This document shows positions 1 through 7,104 of a DNA stretch of 7,383 nt, one piece after another. Source of the stretch: Paracoccaceae bacterium (GTDB taxonomy: Bacteria; Pseudomonadota; Alphaproteobacteria; Rhodobacterales; Rhodobacteraceae); assembly GCA_023254015.1 (NCBI GenBank), contig JALQYS010000463.1:1-7383 (forward strand), given 5' to 3'. The notes below the pieces were generated by a model, which did not search any database, had not been told where the DNA came from, and was given only the letters and a program-made list of their open reading frames with translations. Positions within the stretch are counted from its first letter, which is position 1, and every line of letters starts with the position of its first letter. Position numbers and translations under genes: made by a program.

Positions 1-751
1 CCTTCAGCGCCTGCAGCCAGCCCAGGCCATGCACCGTGGCGCGTGCCGGGCGGTATTCGGCCGCGATCCAGCCGTCATAGCCCATGTCATCCACCTCGGT
101 GCACAGCGCCGTCAGATCAAAGCCGCCGCCGCCCGGCTCGTTGCGCGACGGAAAACCCGCGATCTGGATATGCCCAACGCGCGCCTTGTGCCGGTTCCAG
201 ACCACCTGCGGCTGCCCCTCGATCCGGGCGGCATGCCACAGGTCGAACTGCAATTGCACCTGCGGCAGGCCCAGATCATCCAGAATGCGGCCGGCCAGGT
301 CGAAATCGTTCAGGAAATAGCCCGGCATGTCATCGGGGTTCAAAGGCTCGATCACCAGCCGCTGGCCCGGCGCCTGCGCCGCGGCCCAGCCCAGATTTTC
401 CACGAAAATCTGTTCCGCCTCGGGCCCGCGCGCGACGCCCGACATCACATGCAGCCGGTCCGCCCCCAGCCGCGCGGCCAGATCCGCCCCGCGCAGAAAA
501 CTGTCGCGGAACCGCGCCTCTTGGCCCGGCACCGCGGCAAAGCCGCGCTCGCCCGCCAGCCAATCCCCCGGCGGGGTATTGATCAGCGCCACCTTCTGCC
601 CGGCCAGCGCGGCCAGCCAGTCCTCGGGGGAGTGATCATAGGGAAAGAGCACCTCAACCCCGTCAAACCCAGCCTGTTCTGCCAGACCGGGCCGATCCAG
701 CATCGGCACCTCGGTGAACAGCATGGTCAGATTGGCGGCAAAACGGGGCAT
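1..751 (-). CDS. hyi: Hydroxypyruvate isomerase, C-terminus cut by window edge
   Basis: Predicted cytoplasmic isomerase interconverting hydroxypyruvate and tartronate semialdehyde in glyoxylate/glycerate metabolism. The 250 visible codons have the xylose-isomerase-like TIM-barrel pattern of the Hyi family. It starts MPRFAANLTMLFTEVP. Candidate metal/catalytic residues lie in family-typical motifs: E135 in VIEPLNP, D170 and H173 in FDLWH, Q196 in HIQIA and E232 in AAEYRP. The family usually has about 255-260 residues, so only a few C-terminal codons are missing beyond base 1. The ATG at 751 directly follows the TGA of the DUF1285 gene (TGAATG), so the two genes are very likely co-transcribed and translationally coupled. 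Related TIM-barrel epimerases/isomerases (for example OtnI-like) share the fold, but the motif set fits Hyi best. Function is inferred from family resemblance. Confidence 0.9.
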   Translation of the reverse strand, partial: MPRFAANLTMLFTEVPMLDRPGLAEQAGFDGVEVLFPYDHSPEDWLAALAGQKVALINTPPGDWLAGERGFAAVPGQEARFRDSFLRGADLAARLGADRLHVMSGVARGPEAEQIFVENLGWAAAQAPGQRLVIEPLNPDDMPGYFLNDFDLAGRILDDLGLPQVQLQFDLWHAARIEGQPQVVWNRHKARVGHIQIAGFPSRNEPGGGGFDLTALCTEVDDMGYDGWIAAEYRPARATVHGLGWLQALK

Positions 752-1351
752 TCAGGACAGGTCCGCAGAGGGGATCACCGGAAAGAATCGGCCACTGGAC
801 CAGAGTCCAAACCAGGCCTGCCCGTCAACCGTTTCGTGGCTGCCAAGGTCAATCAGGCGATAGAACGACTTGCGGTCGATCCGCGCCCAAAGGCCCCGGC
901 GGACGTGAACATAAGGAGAAGGCTCTCCCGTTTCGGGATCGCGCTCGACCCTGATCGCGTTGTCCGGGCCGGCGGTCACCACATCTTCGGTTTTCGTCGT
1001 GAAGGTGATGACCTGCCCTTGCCCTTCGCCCTGCACATCGAAATCCACCGCGTGCAAGGGCGCATCTTCCACCACGATTCCCACCTTTTCGACGGGCGTG
1101 ACCAGGAAATACTTGCCTTCCTCGATCTTGAGGATGCCCGAGAACAGCTTGACCATGGCCGCCCGTCCGATGGGCGTGCCCTGATAGAACCACGTCCCGT
1201 CCCGCGCGATGCGCATGTCGATATCGCCGCAGAAATCGGGGTTCCACAGATGCACCGGCGGCGGCCCCTTTTTCGACGCCCCCACAACCGCCGACATCAG
1301 CCCGTCGGCCGAGGGTTTCACGATCTTTTGTGTCTCATCGGCTTTTGTCAT
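752..1351 (-). CDS. DUF1285 domain-containing protein
   Basis: A 199-residue soluble protein of unknown function with no signal peptide or membrane segment. Residues 34-64 carry the characteristic DUF1285 block, with HLWNPDFCGDIDMRI and DGTWFYQGTPIGR. YFLVTPVEKVGI follows at 81-92, and a C-terminal part with LWARIDRKSFYRL lies at 154-166. Full family length. I chose the ATG at 1351 (MTKADETQ). Upstream in-frame GTG 1384 and ATG 1378 have no ribosome site and would fall within or just at the predicted promoter -10/start point, whereas 1351 has a GGG-rich stretch a few bases upstream. The gene lies first in a two-gene minus-strand unit with hyi and is divergent from moxR. In related bacteria DUF1285 is often found near the same MoxR operon (recalled, not checked), but no biochemical role is assigned here. 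Confidence 0.88.
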   Translation of the reverse strand: MTKADETQKIVKPSADGLMSAVVGASKKGPPPVHLWNPDFCGDIDMRIARDGTWFYQGTPIGRAAMVKLFSGILKIEEGKYFLVTPVEKVGIVVEDAPLHAVDFDVQGEGQGQVITFTTKTEDVVTAGPDNAIRVERDPETGEPSPYVHVRRGLWARIDRKSFYRLIDLGSHETVDGQAWFGLWSSGRFFPVIPSADLS

Positions 1352-1383
1352 TTGTGCCCGGCCCCAAGTTTCGGTCATATGCA

Positions 1384-1411
1384 CTTATAGACAGTTGCGG
1401 AGGAATGTCAT
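1384..1411 (-). promoter_or_regulatory. Sigma70-like promoter for DUF1285-hyi
   Basis: Read on the minus strand there is ATGACA (1411-1406; 5 of 6 to TTGACA), a 16-base spacer, then TATAAG (1389-1384; 5 of 6 to TATAAT). The predicted start point is near 1377, giving a leader of about 26 bases before the ATG at 1351. The -35 box overlaps the moxR start codon, so transcription of the two divergent units could interfere. Prediction from sequence match only. Confidence 0.5.
1399..1404 (+). promoter_or_regulatory. Ribosome binding site of moxR
   Basis: GGAGGA lies 5 bases before the ATG at 1410 and is the strongest Shine-Dalgarno match in the window. It fixes the moxR start at 1410, although the same frame stays open upstream to 1209 across the divergent gene. 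I see no convincing plus-strand -35/-10 pair in the 58-base intergenic region; candidates such as TTGTGC (1352) with TCATAT (1375) match only 3 of 6 bases each. Confidence 0.75.
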
Positions 1412-2414
1412 GTCGGATGCCCAAACGCTCGTAGCCGAGATCGAGACGCTGGGCGCGCGTCTGGCCATGGCTCGTGCTTCTGTGGCGCAGCGGTTCATCG
1501 GCCAGGAAAAGGTTGTGGATCAGGTGCTTGCGGCGCTTCTTTGCGGCGGCCATGCCCTGTTGGTCGGCCTGCCGGGCCTGGGCAAGACCCTTCTGGTCGA
1601 TACGTTGGCCACGGTGATGGGGCTGCAGTCGAACCGCATCCAGTTCACGCCCGACCTGATGCCCGCCGACATTCTGGGCAGCGAAGTACTGGAGACCGCC
1701 GCCGATGGCACCCGCGCCTTCCGCTTTCTGGAAGGTCCGGTGTTCTGCCAGCTTCTGATGGCCGACGAGATCAACCGCGCCAGCCCCCGCACCCAGTCGG
1801 CCTTGTTGCAGGCGATGCAGGAAAAGGAAGTCACCATCGCCGGCCAGCACCGCCCGCTGGGTCGGCCCTTTCATGTGCTGGCCACCCAGAACCCGATCGA
1901 GCAGGAAGGCACCTACCCCCTGCCCGAGGCCCAGCTTGACCGTTTCCTCTTGCAGGTCGATGTCGACTATCCCACCCGCGCGGCCGAGCGTGACATCCTT
2001 CTGGCCACGACCGGCGCGACCGTGGCGCAATCCAACGCGGTTTTCGATGCCGAAAGCCTGATCGCCGCACAGGCCGTGATCCGGCGGATGCCCGTGGGCG
2101 AGGCCGTGGTCGAGGCGATTCTCGACCTCGTGCGCGCCTGCCGCCCCGGCGAGACCGAGGGGGCCGATCTGGCCGGCTCTCTGGCCTGGGGGCCCGGCCC
2201 GCGTGCAGCGCAGGCGCTGATGCTGACGGTGCGGGCGCGGGCGCTTCTGCAGGGGCGGCTTGCCCCGTCGCTGGCCGATGTGGCCGCCATGGCGCGGCCC
2301 GTGCTGGAACACCGCATGGCGCTGTCCTTTGCGGCGCGGGCGCGGGGCGAGACGCTGACCGGCCTGATCGACCGCGTGACCAGCCGCACCCTGCGTCTTG
2401 AGGCCGCCGCTTGA
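1410..2414 (+). CDS. MoxR family AAA+ ATPase
   Basis: A 334-residue cytoplasmic AAA+ ATPase of the MoxR family (AAA_3 plus C-terminal lid), thought to act as a chaperone that remodels or activates VWA-domain partners. Visible motifs are Walker A GLPGLGKT (53-60), Walker B LLMADE (115-120) followed by INRASPRTQSALLQAMQE, sensor 1 ATQN (158-161), the MoxR signature NPIEQEGTYPLPEAQLDRF (161-179) with probable arginine finger R178, and a sensor-2-like GPGPRA with R265. All ATPase residues appear intact and the length is normal. The start ATG has a GGAGGA site 5 bases upstream. The TGA (2412-2414) overlaps the TTG start of the DUF58 gene as TTGA, so the operon is tightly coupled. Gene-level assignment to moxR is by family; orthology to the methanol-dehydrogenase MoxR is not implied. 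Confidence 0.96.
   Translation: MSDAQTLVAEIETLGARLAMARASVAQRFIGQEKVVDQVLAALLCGGHALLVGLPGLGKTLLVDTLATVMGLQSNRIQFTPDLMPADILGSEVLETAADGTRAFRFLEGPVFCQLLMADEINRASPRTQSALLQAMQEKEVTIAGQHRPLGRPFHVLATQNPIEQEGTYPLPEAQLDRFLLQVDVDYPTRAAERDILLATTGATVAQSNAVFDAESLIAAQAVIRRMPVGEAVVEAILDLVRACRPGETEGADLAGSLAWGPGPRAAQALMLTVRARALLQGRLAPSLADVAAMARPVLEHRMALSFAARARGETLTGLIDRVTSRTLRLEAAA
2400..2403 (+). promoter_or_regulatory. Ribosome binding site supporting the TTG start of the DUF58 gene
   Basis: GAGG inside the last codons of moxR lies 7 bases before TTG 2411. The alternative in-frame ATG at 2441 has no comparable purine-rich site (the preceding bases read cgatcccagcgcaagc). This favours the TTG start and the TTGA stop/start overlap. 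Confidence 0.55.
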
Positions 2415-3286
2415 AACCTGCCGCCGATCCCAGCGCAAGCATGCGCGCCGAGGCTGAGCTTCTTGGCCAGTCGCTGCCCGCCCTTCTGGCCGAGGCCGAG
2501 ATGCTGGCGCAGGCCGTGATGCTGGGCGAACATGGCCGCAAACGCGCCGGGCAAGGGGATGAGTTCTGGCAATATCGCGCCGCCCATGCCGGCGACAGCG
2601 CCCGCGCCATCGACTGGCGCCGCTCGGCCCGCGCCGATACGCCTTTCGTGCGGGAACGCGAATGGCAGGCGGCGCAATCGGTGACGCTCTGGGTGGATCC
2701 GTCGCGCAGCATGGGCTTTTCGGGCGCCCCCGCGCGGCCTGCAAAGGCGCAGCGTGCCCGGGTTCTGGCGCTGGCACTTGGCATCCTGCTGTTGAAGGGG
2801 GGCGAGCGGGTGGGGCTTTCGGGCCAGCCGCCGCGTCCGGGGCGGGCGCAGATCGTGACCCTAGCGAGCGGGCTGGCCGACGGCGGTGAAGATTACGGCT
2901 TGCCCGATGCAACGGGCATCGTGCCGCATGGCCGCGCTGTGTTCCTGTCGGATTTTCTGGGGCCGCTGGACGGGCTTGAAACCGCGCTGGCCTATGCCGC
3001 CGACCGGGGCGTGCGCGGCGTTCTGCTGCAGCTTCTGGACCCGGTCGAAGAGGATTTCCCCTTTGCGGGGCGCACCGTCTTTGACTCCATGGGCGGCACG
3101 CTCTCTTATGAAACCCAAAGCGCCGCCGCCCTGCGCGACCGCTATCTGCTGCGCCTGGCCGAGCGCAAGGACCGGCTGGCCACGCTCGCCCGCGCCGTTG
3201 GCTGGCACCATGCCTGCCACCATACCGGCACGCCGGCGCAAATGGCGCTGCTTTGGGCCTGGCAGGCGCTGGAGGGCGGCAGATGA
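2411..3286 (+). CDS. DUF58 domain-containing protein (VWA-like, MoxR partner)
   Basis: A 291-residue protein with no membrane segment. Residues 49-95 hold the DUF58 hallmark: GDEFWQYRAAHAGD, then AIDWRRSARADTPFVRE and EWQAAQSVTLWVD. It continues into a von Willebrand A-like fold with a complete MIDAS triplet in DPSRSM (D96, S98, S100), so metal binding is expected. A later strand, VFLSDFLGPLDG (177-188), looks like the second half of the VWA core. DUF58 proteins are almost always encoded directly after MoxR ATPases and are presumed clients or partners. The TTG start overlaps the moxR stop (TTGA) and is preceded by GAGG. The ATG at residue 11 is a possible alternative, giving 281 residues. The stop overlaps the next start as ATGA. 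The exact activity is unknown in this family. Confidence 0.93.
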   Translation: MKPAADPSASMRAEAELLGQSLPALLAEAEMLAQAVMLGEHGRKRAGQGDEFWQYRAAHAGDSARAIDWRRSARADTPFVREREWQAAQSVTLWVDPSRSMGFSGAPARPAKAQRARVLALALGILLLKGGERVGLSGQPPRPGRAQIVTLASGLADGGEDYGLPDATGIVPHGRAVFLSDFLGPLDGLETALAYAADRGVRGVLLQLLDPVEEDFPFAGRTVFDSMGGTLSYETQSAAALRDRYLLRLAERKDRLATLARAVGWHHACHHTGTPAQMALLWAWQALEGGR

Positions 3287-6051
3287 TGCTGGGCCCGATC
3301 GCCTTTGCCACGCCGGGGCTTTTGCTGGCGCTTCTGGCGCTGCCGGTCCTGTGGCTCTTGCTGCGCGCCATTCCGCCCGCGCCGGTGCGCCGCCGCTTTC
3401 CCGCTGTGGCGCTGCTGCTGGGGCTGAAGGACGACGACCGGCAGGCCGACAAGACGCCTTGGTGGCTTTTGCTGCTGCGCGCGCTGGCGGTGGCGGTGGC
3501 GATCATCGGCTTTGCCGGGCCGGTCCTGAACCCGGATCCCCGCGGCCCCGGCACCGGGCCGCTGCTGATCCTCCTGGATGGTGGCTGGGCCGATGCCCGC
3601 GACTGGCCGCGCGCGCAAGAACGCGCGCAGGCCGCGCTGGAGGACGCCGCCCGGCAGGGCCGCCCCGTGGCCATCGCCCGTCTGACCGATGCTCCGCAGC
3701 CGATCAGCTTTTCCAACCCCGCCGACTGGACTGGTCGGCTGGCCGCGCTGCAACCCGCGCCCCATGCCCCCGCCTTTGCCGGCTGGGACAAGATGCTGCC
3801 CGAAGGTGGCTTTGAAACGCTGTGGTTGTCTGACGGGCTGGACCATCCGGGCCGCGCCGATCTGGCCGCGCGGCTGGCTGACCGCGGGCCGCTGACCGCC
3901 GCGCTGTCGTCACGGCCACTTTATGCGCTGCGCCCGGCACGTCTGGCCGAAGGCAAGATCACCCTGACCGCCCTGCGCCTGCCCACGGCTGAGCCGGCCG
4001 AGCTGGAGCTGACCGCCCACGGCCCTGACCCCTCGGGCATAGACCGTGAACTGGGCCGGGCCCGCGTGGTTTTTACCCCCGGTTCGACCGAGGCGGAGGC
4101 CGTGCTTGACGTGCCGCCAGAGCTGCGCAACCGCATCAACCGCTTTGCCCTTTTGGGCCAGCGCAATGCCGGGGCGGTGGTGCTGACCGACGACAGCCTG
4201 AAGCGCCGCAAGATCGCGGTGATCGACAGCGGCGCCGACCGCGAGGGGCTGCAACTGCTGTCGCCCGGCCATTACCTGCGGCAGGCGCTGGCGCCGGTGG
4301 CCGATCTGGTTGACGGCACCTTGAGCGACATCCTGCCCGCCAAGCCCGATGTCATCATCCTGGCCGATGTGGCGCGGCTGACGCAGGCCGAACAGGATGG
4401 CGTTCTGGACTGGCTGGATGGCGGCGGGCTGTTGCTGCGCTTTGCCGGGCCAAGGCTGGCGGCCAGCGACGTCGGCCGAACCGAGCAGGACCCGCTTTTG
4501 CCGGTGCGCCTGCGCGAGGGCGGCCGGTCTGTCGGTGGCACGATGAGCTGGGGCGAGCCGAAGGCCTTGGCCCCTTTTGCCGAGGACAGCCCCTTTCACG
4601 GCCTGTCCATCCCGCCCGATGTGACCGTGACCGAGCAGGTTCTGGCCCAGCCCGACCCCGATCTTGCCAGCCGCAGCATTGCCGAGCTGGCCGATGGCAC
4701 CCCCCTTGTCACCCGCATGGCGGTGGGGGCGGGTCAGGTGGTTCTGGTCCATGTGACCGCGAATGCCGAATGGTCGTCGCTGCCGCTTTCGGGCCTGTTC
4801 ATGCAGATGCTGGAACGGCTGGCCGTCTCGGCCCGGGTGGGGGGCAATATTGAAGACGCGGTGGCAGAGCTGGTCTGGTCTCCGGAACGGATGATCGACG
4901 GATATGGCGAGGTGGCAGAGGCCGGCGACATGGGCGGTGTCGAGGGGGCGGTTCTGGCGCGTGCCCTGGCAGAGGGCCCCGGTATCAAGGCCCCGCCGGG
5001 GATCTATGGCCATGAAGATCGGCTTGTGGCGCTGAACACCCTGCCGCCCGACGCGGTTCTGTCGGCGGCGCTCTGGCCTGCGGGCACGGTGATCGAGGGG
5101 CTGGGGGCCGCCCGCGCGCAGGCCTTGGGTGGCTGGCTTCTGGCGCTGGGGCTGGCGCTTCTGGCGGTGGACATTCTGGCCTCGGTCCTTGTCTCGGGCC
5201 GGATGCCGCGGCTTGGGGCTGCCGCCATGGTGGCGCTGGCCCTGTTGCTGCCCGCACCGGATGCGCAGGCGCAAACCGCCGATCCCGCCGCCGATGCCCG
5301 CGGCATCGAGGCCACGCGCGGCGTGGTCCTGGCCCATGTGCTGACCGGCGATCCGCAGGTGGACGAAACTGCCGCGGCCGGCCTGCGCGGCCTTGGCGAC
5401 CAGCTTTGGCTGCGCACCTCGGTCGAACCGGAGCCGCCAATGGGCATTGACCTTGAACGCGACGAGCTGGCCTTTTTTCCCTTCCTTTACTGGCCGGTCA
5501 CGCCCGACCAGCCCCTCCCCTCGTCGCGGGCCTATGCCCGGCTGAACGCCTTTCTGCGCACCGGCGGCATGATCCTGTTCGACACTCGCGATGCCGACAT
5601 CGCGGCCACCGGCGGCACCACGCCCGAGGCTGCGATGCTGCAACTGCTGGCTGCCGGACTTGACGTGCCGCCCTTGGACATCATCCCCGAAGATCACGTC
5701 CTGACCCGCAGCTTCTATCTGTTGCAGGGCTTTCCCGGCCGCTACACCTCTCCCGATCTGTGGGTCGAGGCCCCGCCCCCCGATGCGGGCGATTTGCAGG
5801 AGGGGCAGGCCTTCCGCCCGCTGAATGATGGGGTGACGCCGGTCATCATCGGCGGCAATGACTGGGCCGCAGCCTGGGCCGTGGACGGATCGGGCGCGCC
5901 GCTTTATCCGGTGGGGCGCGGCCTTGCCGGCGAGGATCAGCGCGAGATGGCCTATCGCTTTGGCATCAATGTGGTGATGCATGTGCTGACCGGGAATTAC
6001 AAATCCGATCAGGTGCATGTGCCGGCCCTGCTGGAAAGGTTGGGGCAATGA
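3283..6051 (+). CDS. BatA N-terminal / DUF4159 membrane protein
   Basis: A 922-residue multi-domain membrane protein. Residues about 8-27 and 56-78 form the two helices of the aerotolerance-regulator (BatA) N-terminal module. A VWA-like region (about 93-190) follows, but its MIDAS position reads LDGGWAD (D99) rather than DxSxS, so metal binding is doubtful; the later SDG (183-185) is kept. Residues about 308-515 look like a class I glutamine-amidotransferase-like fold (VIILADVARLTQAE, LDGGGLLLRFAGP) with no clear catalytic Cys-His pair. A third helix lies at about 616-640. A fourth hydrophobic stretch (647-657) ends in AQAQ (661-664), like a signal peptide. DUF4159 occupies about 678-912 (MILFDTRDAD, FYLLQGFPGRY, ending in GNYKSDQVHVPALLERLGQ). 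GGAGGG lies 6 bases before ATG 3283, which overlaps the DUF58 stop as ATGA; ATG 3286 is equally possible. Third gene of the operon; function unknown. Confidence 0.92.
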   Translation: MMLGPIAFATPGLLLALLALPVLWLLLRAIPPAPVRRRFPAVALLLGLKDDDRQADKTPWWLLLLRALAVAVAIIGFAGPVLNPDPRGPGTGPLLILLDGGWADARDWPRAQERAQAALEDAARQGRPVAIARLTDAPQPISFSNPADWTGRLAALQPAPHAPAFAGWDKMLPEGGFETLWLSDGLDHPGRADLAARLADRGPLTAALSSRPLYALRPARLAEGKITLTALRLPTAEPAELELTAHGPDPSGIDRELGRARVVFTPGSTEAEAVLDVPPELRNRINRFALLGQRNAGAVVLTDDSLKRRKIAVIDSGADREGLQLLSPGHYLRQALAPVADLVDGTLSDILPAKPDVIILADVARLTQAEQDGVLDWLDGGGLLLRFAGPRLAASDVGRTEQDPLLPVRLREGGRSVGGTMSWGEPKALAPFAEDSPFHGLSIPPDVTVTEQVLAQPDPDLASRSIAELADGTPLVTRMAVGAGQVVLVHVTANAEWSSLPLSGLFMQMLERLAVSARVGGNIEDAVAELVWSPERMIDGYGEVAEAGDMGGVEGAVLARALAEGPGIKAPPGIYGHEDRLVALNTLPPDAVLSAALWPAGTVIEGLGAARAQALGGWLLALGLALLAVDILASVLVSGRMPRLGAAAMVALALLLPAPDAQAQTADPAADARGIEATRGVVLAHVLTGDPQVDETAAAGLRGLGDQLWLRTSVEPEPPMGIDLERDELAFFPFLYWPVTPDQPLPSSRAYARLNAFLRTGGMILFDTRDADIAATGGTTPEAAMLQLLAAGLDVPPLDIIPEDHVLTRSFYLLQGFPGRYTSPDLWVEAPPPDAGDLQEGQAFRPLNDGVTPVIIGGNDWAAAWAVDGSGAPLYPVGRGLAGEDQREMAYRFGINVVMHVLTGNYKSDQVHVPALLERLGQ

Positions 6052-6989
6052 GCCGCACGGTGATCCTTGACCCGTTGGTTCCCGCGCCGCTTCTGTGGGC
6101 GCTGGCGCTGCTGGCCGTGGTGATGCTGGCCTTTGCCATCTGGCGCGGCCTGCGCGGTTGGCCCTTGCGGGCGCTGGCGCTGGCGGCGCTTGGGTCGGCC
6201 TTGCTGAACCCTTCGTTGCAGGAAGAAACCCGCCGTCCCCTGACCGACATCATGATTGCCGTCGTCGATGACAGCGCCAGCCAGAGCCTGTCGGACCGCC
6301 CTGCCCAGACCGAGGCGGCGCTGGCCGCCCTGCAGCGCGCGGTGAACGGGCTGGAGAACACCGAACTCCGCGTGCTGCGCTTTGGCGATGGCGAAAAGGA
6401 CGCAGGCTCTCTGGCGATGACCGCGCTGGCCGAGGCGCTGGCGGCCGAACCAAGCGCGCGGATCGCGGGGGCCGTGCTGATCTCGGACGGGCAGGTGCAT
6501 GACGCAGGCCTTGCCCCCAGCCTTCCGGCGCCGCTGCATGTGCTGCTGACCGGGCGCGAGACCGATTGGGACCGCCGCCTTGTCATCACCGACGCCCCGG
6601 CCTTTGCCATCATCGGCGAAGAGTTCACCCTGAAACTGCGGATCGAGGATCAGGGCGATGCCCCGGCCCTTGGGCAAGAGGTTGATCTGACCATCGCCGT
6701 CGATGCCGATGCCCCGATGACCTTTTCGGTGCCGGTGAACACCGATCTGGAACTGCCGGTCACCCTGCCCCATGGCGGCCAGAATGTGCTGCACTTCTCG
6801 GTCGCCCCGGTTGCGGGCGAGTTGACCGACCGCAACAACGCCGCCGCCGTGCAGATCAACGGCGTGCGCGACCGGCTGCGGGTTCTGCTGGTCTCGGGCG
6901 AACCCCATGCGGGCGAGCGGGTCTGGCGCAACCTTCTGAAATCGGATGCGGCGGTGGATCTGGTGCATTTCACCATCCTGCGCCCACCA
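6048..6989 (+). CDS. VWA/glutamine amidotransferase-like membrane protein, truncated at junction
   Basis: Fourth operon gene. It starts in an ATGA overlap with the DUF4159 gene, after GGAAAGG/GGGG. Two hydrophobic helices (about 12-33 and 38-53) precede a VWA domain. That domain has a complete MIDAS motif, VVDDSASQS (D74, S76, S78), and the later LISDGQ (145-149). A beta-rich domain follows (about 175-270), then the first strand of the C-terminal amidotransferase-like domain, RLRVLLVSGEPHAGERVWRN (277-296). Family members in Rhodobacteraceae run to roughly 690 residues and, from memory, continue after HFTILRPP with a charged EKQDG-type segment. Here homology stops after Pro314 (base 6989) and the frame runs on without a stop to the window end as low-complexity Arg-rich text unlike any family. 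So about half the protein is present; the rest is lost at the join. Confidence 0.85.
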
Positions 6990-7104
6990 AGCGTGGCACG
7001 ATACTTGCTGGCGAGCACCAGTGGTGTCCCACGGCGAGGGAACCCGACGTGCGAACTCGTCCGTGATCTGCCACCTCACCTGCTGCGTGATTCCGACGCC
7101 GGTG
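6990..7104. other. Unassigned joining segment between two unrelated gene fragments
   Basis: About 115 bases fit neither the VWA gene on the left nor trpG on the right. Both boundaries are estimated from loss of protein homology (left about 6987-6990, right about 7104-7112). It holds a sigma54-type motif (6994-7008), a 5-1-5 inverted repeat CACCAGTGGTG near 7016-7026 and a small TCCC/GGGA hairpin just after it. All three minus-strand readings are open or nearly open but I recognise none of them. The minus-strand bases GGTGGCAGATCACGG loosely recall terminal repeats of IS21-family elements; this is a weak memory-based impression. It may be a mobile-element end, a shared k-mer at a misassembly, or a foreign intergenic region. 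Confidence 0.6.
6994..7008 (+). promoter_or_regulatory. Sigma54 (RpoN) -24/-12 like motif
   Basis: TGGCACG (6994-7000), 4 bases, then TTGC (7005-7008) followed by T, matching the RpoN consensus TGGCACG-N4-TTGCW in every position, with the correct 10 bases between the GG and GC pairs. Transcription would begin near 7020 on the plus strand. No plus-strand gene follows: the sequence runs antisense into trpG. It may therefore be a promoter separated from its gene by the rearrangement, or a chance match. Confidence 0.4.

Noticed and set aside
1405..1407. ATG at 1405 as the moxR start
   Set aside because: It is out of frame with the ATPase and too close to the ribosome site. ATG 1410 is in frame with 5-base spacing.
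3611..3628. GCGCGC-AAGAAC-GCGCGC inverted repeat as a regulatory site
   Set aside because: It lies inside a coding region encoding Ala/Gln/Arg repeats and is self-complementary low-complexity GC sequence.
1335..3791. An 818-codon open frame on the minus strand opposite moxR, DUF58 and the next gene
   Set aside because: It is the antisense shadow of genes with extreme GC3. It is rich in Arg, Ala, Pro and Gly, shows no domain, and covers three well-recognised plus-strand genes. The same applies to minus 3910-6048 and plus 29-1390.
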